Assembly: GCA_965222005.1 (NCBI GenBank)
Contig: OZ244935.1
Coordinates: 5,952,001-6,016,000 of the forward strand
DNA: 64,000 nt
From: CBDCTM01 sp965222005
Lineage (GTDB): Bacteria; Bacteroidota; Bacteroidia; Chitinophagales; Saprospiraceae
Reading direction: 5' to 3'
The position numbers were made by a program, and so were the translations under genes. Shown here piece after piece: positions 37,312 through 46,370 of this stretch; within the stretch, counting starts at the first letter, position 1; the number at the start of each line of letters is the position of its first letter. The notes beneath the pieces were generated by a model, which worked only from the letters and a program-made list of their open reading frames with translations, did no database searches and was not told the origin of the DNA.

Positions 37312-40300
37312 TCAACGAATCAGGCTGACGTCGCCCACATACTGCCCTACGTAGCCATCGATAAATTCTACCTCTGCCATATATACATACACCCCGGGGT
37401 TCAACAATTGGTCTTTAAAACGGCCATTCCAGCCTATTTCTGCTGTGTTGGGCGGAAAGTTGAGTGCCTGGTAGAGTAGCTCTCCCCAACGGCTGTATAT
37501 CCGAAAGCTCTTCACCAATGCCACGTCCCTCCCAGCAAAAACCGTCAGTTGGTCATTGATGCCATCGCCATTGGGACTGAACACATTAGGAATGAAAACA
37601 TCTCGGTCTTTTTTTATCGCTACCGTCAATGCATCCGAAGCTGTACAACCTGCTTCATCTATGATCTGGATATTGTAGGCAGTTGTCACCAAAGGCGCCA
37701 CAGGAAGTGTGGTACAAAAATCGCAATCTTCGTTCGACCAGCTCAGGCTTTGCAAGAGTGCTGGCGGCACATTGAGCAGTGCTTTTATCTGCAGGCTGTC
37801 ACCTAGATTGATCAGCGTATCCGGCCCCAGGCTCACCACCAACTGGGCAGGCATATTCACGGCCAGCCACTCGCTCGTCTGGCAGCCATTGGCATCCTGC
37901 ACCCAAATTTGGTAGTTGCCATCTGACAAATTATCAAACATAGACTCGCTTTGAAAGGGCTGATCGTTTATGGCAAATTGATACGGCGGAACGCCGCCGC
38001 CAAGTTGCTCTATAGCTATACTGCCATCCGAAAAACCAAAGCAGCGCACATCCGTCACCGCCAGCTCTACTGTTAGCGGGTCAGGAGCTCCAAGCCAAAT
38101 CGAATCGATCGCCAGGCAGGCCAGCGCATCTACTACGGTCACATAATACCAGCCTTGCGGCAGGTCGGCAATTTCAGCAGAGGTGCTTCCGTTGCTCCAA
38201 AAATAGTCAAACGGCCTGTTTCCTCCGCTTCCAATCATCACCATAGCACTACCATCTGCAGCATCCGGGCAGCTGAGAGGATAGCCGTTGTAGTCGGAGG
38301 TAGGGAATAGATCGAGTTCCATCCGCTCGGCTTCGGTAATGCTGGCATACACGGTAGTTGTCAGCCCGTTGGCAGAGCTGACTTCAATTTCGTAGTTTCC
38401 TGGTCCCAGGCCGGCAATCAGATAGGTTTGCCCGATAGTAAGGATTTGCCCCTCCCCTGCCGACATATGCTCCAGGTCTTGCCAGCTATAATCAAAAGGC
38501 GGCAGGCCAACCAATACTTCAAGGCTCAGTGCCCCATCAAGTTCATTACACTCAATGTGGTCGCCCGTAGCCAGCACCTGCAAATCGCAGTGATGGATAG
38601 AGAGCAGCGTAGTGCTGGTGATCACCAAACTGTCGCAACCAAACTGATTTATCAGATAGCTGCTATCCATGCCCACCTCGGTAGATTGGCAGGTAGTAAA
38701 ATGCTGTTCCGTCTGATGGCTTGGCAGCAGCTGGGTATGGCTGATCACTGTACTATCGCAGCCATGCCGGTTGGTCAGATATTGGTAGGTCAGGCCGGCT
38801 TCATTTGGATCGCAGCTGGCAAATTCCAGAAATGTCGTATCGGAAGCCAGTAATATCGTCTCGGTAAAAATGGTACTATCACAACCAAAAGTATTTGTAT
38901 AGTTTAGAATTTCCAGGCCAGCTAGCTGCGGATCGCAACTGTATTGATAGAGCCAAATTTCGTGACTTGGCGCCAAATCCACTAGCTCACGAACCAAGCT
39001 ATCGCAGCCAGCCTCGTTGGTGTACCAGCTTTCGAATATCCCGATATTGGCCGTATCGCAATCCTGAAAATATTGATATACCGTATCGCTTTGCAGGAAG
39101 CTGGTGTGAATTTCCACCAGGCTATCACAGCCTTGCTGGTTGGTCAAATTAAGTATTTCAATACCCGTATCCTGGGGATGACAGCTTTCTTCAAACACCC
39201 ACACGTAGTGACTTTCCACAAAGCGGGTGTCGATAATCACCAGGCTGTCACAACCATAACGGCTTTGCAAATGATATTCGACAACACCTACGGCTGTAGA
39301 ATCGCAGCTTTGAATCAGCAAAGAAGTGGTGTCAATTGAGTGTACGAAAAGCTCCGTTGTCACAATTGAGTCACAGCCATATTGGCTTTGAAGGGAGTCG
39401 ACAAAAAGGCCAGCCATGCTTTGCCAGTTGCCAGCCAAAAAGGCAGCCTCGCCTTCACAAATATGCATTTGCACATTTTGTAAGTATTGGGATGAAACTG
39501 TCAGGTTTTGTGTAACATTCAGTTCATCAGAGCACTGTTGACCCGATAGTTCTTGTATAGAAAGTAGTGTATAGTCAGTACTAGACGAGGGGCTAACCTC
39601 TAGCTGATACCCATTGGATACTCCACTCAATAATTGCTGAACACCGCCTTCCTGCCAAAGGATATTGAAGGGGCCGTTGCCCGACAACTGGAAGGTAATG
39701 ATGGCCTGGCTGCCTTCACATATCTCCGTAGGCAACGTAAAACCAGCCGTTGGCAAAGGGTGAAACACCAGCGGCACACCTTCCGATACCGATAGGCAAA
39801 CGCTTGACAGATCGACCTTCCCGGAGCCATCATTATCTCCGGCAACGGCAGAGATGTAGTACACCTGCCCTGCCATCAGTCCGCTAAAATAAGTAAAGCT
39901 GGGGCTGTTGCTTCTTGCCAAAATAGTACCCAGGCTACTGCCTGCCTGATCGTGCAAGATGAACTCAAGTACATCATTGCCATCCAGAATCTGGTCGTTG
40001 AAATGCTGGGCAGTCACTGTTTCTCCCTTACAAGCGTGCAATGTGTCCTGGGCCAAATTACCGGCATCCGTAATACATACACAAGTATGCGAACCATTCA
40101 GCTGGAGGTTGCCGCACTGGTTGATATCGCTCAGTTGAAAGTTATAAGAATTGCCAGTAGGAATAGGATCGCTGATAAATACTGAACCATTCCAACTGCC
40201 ACTCAAGCCATTTACCTGATAATTTCCAGCTCCGCCCAGAGCTTCGAAGCTCAGCTGATAGGAGGTATTGTCGGCATTGCAAAAGGTATTGAAATTTTGA

Positions 40301-41157
40301 ATTTCCGGTTCTTCATTTACATAAATTGTTACCTCATCGGTGTGAGTACAAGCTTCAGCAAAGTGTATGTCATCAATAGCAAAGTCATTGCCCCAGGATA
40401 CTGTATTGAGATTGATGATGCAAATCTCAGCGGTAGTTACATTGCCCGAATTCCAAGCTGTACAATTTTGTTGCCACAAACAGGTTTGTGGACTAGCAGA
40501 GAATGGCTCACCTATCACCTGGCCATTGATCGAAAACTGTAAGATGGCGGGGTTGGCAGGAAAGAGGGTTACAAGCCAAAGTGAAAAAATGTAATCAGTA
40601 TCAGGGCTGACATTCACCTGTTGGCACCAAACTTTCACATTGCCTTGCAAAGAAGCATTGACTGCCATCATGTTACCGCTATTGGAAGTATGATCCATGC
40701 AAGGTTGCCAGTCGTAGCGAGCATAGTCGCCGCGGGTAGTAATAAAATAGGCTTCTTCATCCAAAATACCAGAGGGATCCCAGTAATAATCGGAGGTAAA
40801 GCCAACATCGCCCTGCTCAAAATCACCATTGAAAATGAGATTTTGACCATTTGGATTGGGGCCAACTGCTGTAAGCGAGTAGGTCGTAGTAGTGGTCACC
40901 GAAGCAGTAGGGTTGAGCGTATAGGGATTGGTCAGGCCCGAAGTAGGCGACCAATAGTAATAGCAATAATCACCATTAGCATTACCATTGAGTCCCACAA
41001 ACCCACCAGGCGAACAAATAGATTGATCGGTCCCGGCATCGGCACTGAGATTGCAGATGGTTGTTGAGGGGCCGACTTGTTGCGCTGGAATAGTGAGTGA
41101 AAGTTCTAAAAGAAGTGAGAGCAGAGAAAAGCTCAAAACGGTCGTCCATTTCACCAT
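37312..41157 (-). CDS. T9SS type B surface protein with diverged 41-aa repeats
   Basis: 1281 aa, paralogue of the 2552-aa neighbour. Signal peptide LLSLLLELSLTIPAQQ, one N-terminal module (ADAGTDQSIC, YYWSPTSGL, NGDFEQGDVGFTSDY, about 35-270), and Ig/PKD-like regions. Residues ~610-860 hold six diverged copies of the same two-Cys repeat (pattern C-x(19)-GCDS[LT]). SprB-like domains (GGVPPYQFAIND) precede the gliding-associated sorting domain (VFIPNVFSPNGDGINDQL … YVGDVSLIR). 95 bp separate it from the next gene, so co-transcription is likely. Confidence 0.9.
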   Translation of the reverse strand: MVKWTTVLSFSLLSLLLELSLTIPAQQVGPSTTICNLSADAGTDQSICSPGGFVGLNGNANGDYCYYYWSPTSGLTNPYTLNPTASVTTTTTYSLTAVGPNPNGQNLIFNGDFEQGDVGFTSDYYWDPSGILDEEAYFITTRGDYARYDWQPCMDHTSNSGNMMAVNASLQGNVKVWCQQVNVSPDTDYIFSLWLVTLFPANPAILQFSINGQVIGEPFSASPQTCLWQQNCTAWNSGNVTTAEICIINLNTVSWGNDFAIDDIHFAEACTHTDEVTIYVNEEPEIQNFNTFCNADNTSYQLSFEALGGAGNYQVNGLSGSWNGSVFISDPIPTGNSYNFQLSDINQCGNLQLNGSHTCVCITDAGNLAQDTLHACKGETVTAQHFNDQILDGNDVLEFILHDQAGSSLGTILARSNSPSFTYFSGLMAGQVYYISAVAGDNDGSGKVDLSSVCLSVSEGVPLVFHPLPTAGFTLPTEICEGSQAIITFQLSGNGPFNILWQEGGVQQLLSGVSNGYQLEVSPSSSTDYTLLSIQELSGQQCSDELNVTQNLTVSSQYLQNVQMHICEGEAAFLAGNWQSMAGLFVDSLQSQYGCDSIVTTELFVHSIDTTSLLIQSCDSTAVGVVEYHLQSRYGCDSLVIIDTRFVESHYVWVFEESCHPQDTGIEILNLTNQQGCDSLVEIHTSFLQSDTVYQYFQDCDTANIGIFESWYTNEAGCDSLVRELVDLAPSHEIWLYQYSCDPQLAGLEILNYTNTFGCDSTIFTETILLASDTTFLEFASCDPNEAGLTYQYLTNRHGCDSTVISHTQLLPSHQTEQHFTTCQSTEVGMDSSYLINQFGCDSLVITSTTLLSIHHCDLQVLATGDHIECNELDGALSLEVLVGLPPFDYSWQDLEHMSAGEGQILTIGQTYLIAGLGPGNYEIEVSSANGLTTTVYASITEAERMELDLFPTSDYNGYPLSCPDAADGSAMVMIGSGGNRPFDYFWSNGSTSAEIADLPQGWYYVTVVDALACLAIDSIWLGAPDPLTVELAVTDVRCFGFSDGSIAIEQLGGGVPPYQFAINDQPFQSESMFDNLSDGNYQIWVQDANGCQTSEWLAVNMPAQLVVSLGPDTLINLGDSLQIKALLNVPPALLQSLSWSNEDCDFCTTLPVAPLVTTAYNIQIIDEAGCTASDALTVAIKKDRDVFIPNVFSPNGDGINDQLTVFAGRDVALVKSFRIYSRWGELLYQALNFPPNTAEIGWNGRFKDQLLNPGVYVYMAEVEFIDGYVGQYVGDVSLIR

Positions 41158-41571
41158 ATCTCAGCATTATATTGAATACGTATATTGCAGAAAAAAAAAT
41201 CCGACTGCAATACAAAAATCCTACTGATGTAAGGTGATTGGAGGGTAATGGTGATCGGTGAGCCAGAGAATTGGCTGGTTTACTCTAAAGTAAGCAAATA
41301 ATCTGTAAATAGTAAAAAAATTTGAATAAAAATTAAATCAATGTCTATTTTCCTATTCCTTCCTGATCCCTAACCTAAAATAGGGTCGAAGCAAAACCTG
41401 CTTCAACCCTCGATTTGGAATTATGAAAACAACTTCACTGATATTCAATAAAACACACTTGTTTTCTCAAAAGTAGGTCACACCTTTATTGTTTTTTGGG
41501 CTAATCCAGTGAAGCTGAATTCCATTGCTAATGCTAAAGATTCTTCGTTTTGTTTTATTCTTAAAAAAGGA
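41158..41571. other. Non-coding spacer between two large T9SS genes
   Basis: A 414-bp AT-rich spacer. It should contain the promoter of the 1281-aa gene on the minus strand, but no element is convincing. No ORF, RNA gene or strong terminator seen. Confidence 0.5.
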
Positions 41572-44500
41572 TCAATCCAGCAAATTGATATCCCCTTTGT
41601 ATAATTTAGTCAAGCCATCGATAAATTCGATTTCTACCATATATACAAATACAGCCGGCGTCAATCTTTTGCCTTTAAAGGTACCATCCCAGCCAATTTC
41701 TCGCTGACCGGGCTGAAAGTTGTGCGCCTCAAAAACTTGCTCACCCCAGCGGCTGAATACCTGCATTTGCTTAATTTTGGCTACGCTTTTGACATCGGCA
41801 AATACCCGAAAGCGATCGTTGATGCCATCATTGTTGGGTGTAAAGGCATTGGGAATAAACACTTTGCGCTCCTTATCCACCCGGAAAAGCACCTCATCGC
41901 TGGCGCGGCAGCCCTTGTCATCCACAATCGTTAGGCTGTACAGTTGCTCACTGGTAGGCCGGGCGGTCGGATTTAGGCAATTCACACAGCTCAGGCTATC
42001 CGCAGGGCTCCAGATAATGCTATCAATTTGGCCGGGAGGCACATTGGTGTTCGCTGTCAACTGATAGCTTTCGCCCAATTGCAATTCCACTTCATCCACT
42101 AATGACACAATGATCGGTGGCACATCCGGTATCATTACTTCTTTTTCATAAACACAGCCACTTATATCCTGTACCATCAACTGATAACTGCCAGGAATCA
42201 AACCAGCGAATAAATTTTCACTATACCAATTTTGCCCGCCATCTACTGAATATACAAACGGAGCATCTCCACCGGCGACAGAAGCAATCGTCAAACTACC
42301 TTCACCACCATTACAAAGCGGAGGGGTCGGCTCAACCACAACATCGTAGGGGTAATTGGTATCATCTTCAACGATTACTTCATCTGTCGCACTACAGCCA
42401 TTCACACTATTGGTGACTTCCAACAGGTAGGTACCGGCTGTGTTTACAGTGGGAGTTGGGCTTAGGGTGCCGCTAATGAGGTTGCCATCGGTAGTAAACC
42501 AATGGTAGCTGTATTGCGGGCCTTCAGAAGAGCCGCTCCCATCGAGCCAAACTTCCGGTCGGTCACAATCCAGTGATTCATTGACAACTGCTTCGGCATG
42601 AGGTGCTATCGTATCGATAAGCACCTCTACCGAAGCTATATTGCTGCAATTGGTTGCTTGATTTAATATGATCAATTCGTAAATACCAGGTTGGTTAACA
42701 TTTGGATACAAGCTATTGGCACCATTCAATATCTGACCAGATGTCGTCGTCCAGCTATATATAAACTGTGGCCCTTGTGACGAGGCACTTGCATTGAGCT
42801 GAATTACAGTATCGGTACAATTAAGCATATCTGGCAGTGCGATGGCCATTTCGGGCAGCGCCATGTCTGATCCAACAATTATGCTCTCCTGATCTACACA
42901 TCCATTGAGTTGGTTGGTCACCTTGAGCTGATAATTGCCTGCCGTTTGCACTTCAATGGCCGGCAGTACATCACTGCCTGAAGGAATACTTCCGTCGCTG
43001 GTGTGCCATTCAAAATTCAAATTACCCCCTGGCTGAGAGCTTGATCCGTCCAACACGGTGGAAGGTTGATGGCAATCGAGGATACTGGGGCCTACCAGAT
43101 CAATGACCGCTACAGGAGATGTGGTATCAACGCTGATCAACACCTCATCCGTAATTGTGCAGCCAGTTTGGATATTTTCAACTTCCAACACATAAAGCCC
43201 TCCTTGATCTATTGTAGGATTCAGGCTATTGGCCCCCGAAAGAATATGGCCATTCAATGTAGTCCATTGATAGCTAAACAGGGAACCTACCGACCCACTC
43301 CCATTCAAAGTAAGCTCCGGTTTATAGCAATTCAGTGTTTGATCGGCTCCCGCCTCTACTTCCGGCACTCCGGCATCCAATGGAATGGTAGCCTCTGCAG
43401 TTTGGCTACAGCCCATCGCATCGGTTACAGTGAGCTGATAGGTGCCGGGAGCCAGATTGAAAATATCTGAAGAGGAGGCTCCCGGGAGGCTCCACTGATA
43501 CAGGTAAGGGGCAGTCCCTCCCTGCACATCCGACAGCAAACTGCCGTCATCCAGGCCCGGGCAGCTTACCGGGCTGGCCGTCAGTGAAAGCTGAATATTT
43601 ACAGCCTCCACAATAGCCAATCCGGTTGCCTGACCCGCACAGCTACCACTATGTACGCTGATCAACTGGTAGTTTCCTAGGCCCGAAACCGGCAAATTGT
43701 AAAGCGTTTCGGATATGTTGCCGACGGTGATCGGCGGGGCGCCATTCAGGCTGTAGGAAATTTCCCAAGGGCCGCTACCAGTCAGACTGATTGGCAAACT
43801 CGTAGAGGGATCTTCCGGGCACACCGGATAGGTTCCACTCAACGAGGCGGTGGGCTGTTCAACGATTTCAATAGTAGCTGCTGTTTGTGTAGTATTTCCA
43901 CAGTAGTCGGTAATGGTGACGGTGTAGGTGGTAGTTTGAGCAGGATTTACCGTCAAACTAAGACTGGTGTCACCACTATTCCACAAAAAAGAATAACCCG
44001 GAATCCCTCCCGTAATCATAGGGCTTAGTACAAAAGACTCCGGGCCGCAGCTTTGCTGATCGAACAAATAAGCCTCCAAAGGTTCGGAATCAGCAATCTG
44101 CATCTCGGTAAAAGGGATAGTACAAGAGCAGGGAACATCCAGCTCCAGTATGATCGTTTCGTTGTTTTCTATCAAAATATCCTCCAGAACATCTACCCGC
44201 AGATAGTACACTGAGTCACCGGGAGGGATGGTAATGGAGGTGGGCAAGTCCACATAATCGAGGCCAGCAGTAGCTGTGCTCAGCGCAGAGATAGTAAAAT
44301 TGACGACAACCGGCTCGGTCAAGTCAGGTGTACTTCGCTGGAATACAAAGTAACCATCTTCACAACCTTCAAAGACCACATTGCCACTAAAGCCGGGGAT
44401 CTCAGCTTCTACCAGAGCCGTAGCACCGGCATTGAAGCTGTTGGCTTTTAGCAGCACGGCCGAATCAAAATAGCCATCATTAACGTCGGCTACAATGAGC

Positions 44501-45645
44501 TTGATGTGATAGGTCTCACAGGGAATTACCTGCGCAAAGGCTGTAAGCACTGTGGTGAAGCCATCGTATTCGATATCATCGATCGCCAGGCCGTCATTGG
44601 TGGGGTGTCCCGGGCAATCCAGCCAAAAGGGCATCAGAATATGTTGGATAGCCGGAACATTGTTAACATAATAGGCTGAGTTGGAATAGTGATTTACATT
44701 GTTGATGGTCACATAGTCGGAGCTTCCCGGCACGATGGCAATGTTTTCGGCATTATTGGAAAAAGGGCCATTGATGCCCGGGCCGCTGATAAAAAAGCCA
44801 AACACATCGTTGTAGTCGCTACCTGCATATTCGCAATACTCTTCCGAAGCAAACACAAATTCAAAAGAAATTTGGTCGGAGGTCGGTGTAAAGTCAAATT
44901 CCAGCGCCGTCACATCATGTGTTGACCAGTTGCCGTTGAGCACAGTGTTTAGATCTTCGTCATACTGATAAGCGGGCGAATACTGGTTGCCTGCGTTGTA
45001 TTCGAGATTTGGGCCGGAGGCATTGCTTATGTTACCGGTTGATAGGATGACCCCTTCTTCTATGTTGATGGAGGATGATCCACGCGAAAACACGCCGCGT
45101 GCAGTCACATTGCCACTCGCTGAAATGCTGGCACTGTGCACATCGAAGCAATCGCCACCGATGAATACATCCTGCACCAGTTGCTGCGGTGTGTAATTGC
45201 CCTGCGTCATGATGCCCATCGCCGAACGGCTTTGCTGCTCCTTTTGCAGGCAGCTTTGGCAGCCAACGGACAGGCTAAAGGCGCGCTTGGAGCTACAGCT
45301 GCTGCTGACGAAAAGCTCTTCGGTAACAGCGAGTGCCCTGAAGTTGAGCGTTTTGCCATTATTGATAAGCTCTTGTGCCTGGTTGTTATTCAAAAAAGGC
45401 CTGGCGCCACATTCGGTGGGGCCATTGAGGTACAAGCTATAATCCATGCCCGGCTGCAAATTGCAGAGCAGGAAGGTGCCGGAGCCGGGCGCAACATCAA
45501 TGTTGAAGCGCTGTGCAGCAGCCTCCACCTTCAAGGTGTCCGGGGCATTTTGTATGGGATTATAATTTGTATCTTGCGCTATTGTCGGTATGGGAGCTGT
45601 TACTAAAAGTATCAGCCATACCTTCTTCCATGAAGATACAAACAT
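41572..45645 (-). CDS. T9SS type B surface protein with choice-of-anchor L domain
   Basis: 1357 aa. Signal peptide LILLVTAPIPTIAQ. Residues ~140-385 form a choice-of-anchor L domain (TPQQLVQDVFIGG, FEFVFASEEYCEY, DVFGFFISGPG, LAIDDIEYDG). A Calx-beta-like segment follows at ~395-480 (TATAGLDYVDLPTSITIPPG, ENNETIILEL). The middle carries six or seven PKD/SprB-like Ig domains with a recurring SYQWTT or YSWTT strand and CTITDEV/GCSATDEV ends. The C-terminus is the gliding-associated sorting domain (KVFIPNAFTPNNDGINDRF … LYKGDINLLD). Likely an exported adhesin. Same strand as its two relatives downstream. Confidence 0.92.
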   Translation of the reverse strand: MFVSSWKKVWLILLVTAPIPTIAQDTNYNPIQNAPDTLKVEAAAQRFNIDVAPGSGTFLLCNLQPGMDYSLYLNGPTECGARPFLNNNQAQELINNGKTLNFRALAVTEELFVSSSCSSKRAFSLSVGCQSCLQKEQQSRSAMGIMTQGNYTPQQLVQDVFIGGDCFDVHSASISASGNVTARGVFSRGSSSINIEEGVILSTGNISNASGPNLEYNAGNQYSPAYQYDEDLNTVLNGNWSTHDVTALEFDFTPTSDQISFEFVFASEEYCEYAGSDYNDVFGFFISGPGINGPFSNNAENIAIVPGSSDYVTINNVNHYSNSAYYVNNVPAIQHILMPFWLDCPGHPTNDGLAIDDIEYDGFTTVLTAFAQVIPCETYHIKLIVADVNDGYFDSAVLLKANSFNAGATALVEAEIPGFSGNVVFEGCEDGYFVFQRSTPDLTEPVVVNFTISALSTATAGLDYVDLPTSITIPPGDSVYYLRVDVLEDILIENNETIILELDVPCSCTIPFTEMQIADSEPLEAYLFDQQSCGPESFVLSPMITGGIPGYSFLWNSGDTSLSLTVNPAQTTTYTVTITDYCGNTTQTAATIEIVEQPTASLSGTYPVCPEDPSTSLPISLTGSGPWEISYSLNGAPPITVGNISETLYNLPVSGLGNYQLISVHSGSCAGQATGLAIVEAVNIQLSLTASPVSCPGLDDGSLLSDVQGGTAPYLYQWSLPGASSSDIFNLAPGTYQLTVTDAMGCSQTAEATIPLDAGVPEVEAGADQTLNCYKPELTLNGSGSVGSLFSYQWTTLNGHILSGANSLNPTIDQGGLYVLEVENIQTGCTITDEVLISVDTTSPVAVIDLVGPSILDCHQPSTVLDGSSSQPGGNLNFEWHTSDGSIPSGSDVLPAIEVQTAGNYQLKVTNQLNGCVDQESIIVGSDMALPEMAIALPDMLNCTDTVIQLNASASSQGPQFIYSWTTTSGQILNGANSLYPNVNQPGIYELIILNQATNCSNIASVEVLIDTIAPHAEAVVNESLDCDRPEVWLDGSGSSEGPQYSYHWFTTDGNLISGTLSPTPTVNTAGTYLLEVTNSVNGCSATDEVIVEDDTNYPYDVVVEPTPPLCNGGEGSLTIASVAGGDAPFVYSVDGGQNWYSENLFAGLIPGSYQLMVQDISGCVYEKEVMIPDVPPIIVSLVDEVELQLGESYQLTANTNVPPGQIDSIIWSPADSLSCVNCLNPTARPTSEQLYSLTIVDDKGCRASDEVLFRVDKERKVFIPNAFTPNNDGINDRFRVFADVKSVAKIKQMQVFSRWGEQVFEAHNFQPGQREIGWDGTFKGKRLTPAVFVYMVEIEFIDGLTKLYKGDINLLD

Positions 45646-46208
45646 GAGTGATGGGACGTTTGGTGTAGAAATGTTGTTTTCAAAAATTCAAATTTATTGC
45701 TACGCCAAAGCGACCCACCGCCCTGCAACAAGGCAGAGGAGGTGCAAATGTTTGTTTGGTACGTAGCGACTAAGGTATTGACCGAAAGCAATAGGCCGAC
45801 GATCAGTTCAAATTAATCAGGAACCATAAAGCGGGTGCTCTATTAATTGTGGCGAGCGCTTAAAATCGGTTTTGGCTCGTCAAGCAGCTCTACCCAAAGG
45901 TACAACCACTCGGTACATGGAACAGCCCATCAATGCAGGATTCCTGCAGCTGTTGTTCATAATTCCAAATACTATACACAATGAATTCTAGGAGGCAAAC
46001 AGGTGGGATGTTTTCTCCATGGGTGCTAAGTGCAGGGCTAAAGTATTGAAATAAGCGAGATTTTAAAAATAATTGCCGGACTTTAAGAAAAAAAATTTTC
46101 GAAAGCGAGAAATTAGTGGCAGAACCCTTTATGAGAAAGGATAAAATACCAGCGATGAATGTGCCTGACAGGCTTCATCCCAACTAATTTTGCCAGGCTA
46201 AGAGATTA
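45646..46208. other. Non-coding spacer upstream of the anchor-L gene
   Basis: About 560 bp without a plausible gene. It contains a short perfect palindrome tgcaggattcctgca (near 45935) but no recognisable promoter, RNA gene or coding frame. The palindromic repeat element listed next fills the rest of the gap. Confidence 0.45.
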
Positions 46209-46370
46209 AGAGCGTGTTTGAAATTTACCCTTCGGTGCATTAGTGCAAAATTTAATTCTGTACTTCATTATTTTTCATCGCCATAGCGTTGGCTATGTCT
46301 CAAAAAAAGGCTTCGCCCAAAATTAAATTTTACTACTACTGCTTCCAAAAGCAATTTCCAAACACACTCT
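46209..46370. repeat. Palindromic interspersed repeat, copy 1
   Basis: About 162 bp. It starts agagcgtgtttg and ends caaacacactct, an inverted pair. The same ends and inner motif (caaaagcaa) recur at 62878-63125. The last bases provide the stop codon (cta, read as tag) of the 1652-aa gene. MITE- or REP-like; no direct repeat around it was evident. Confidence 0.65.
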
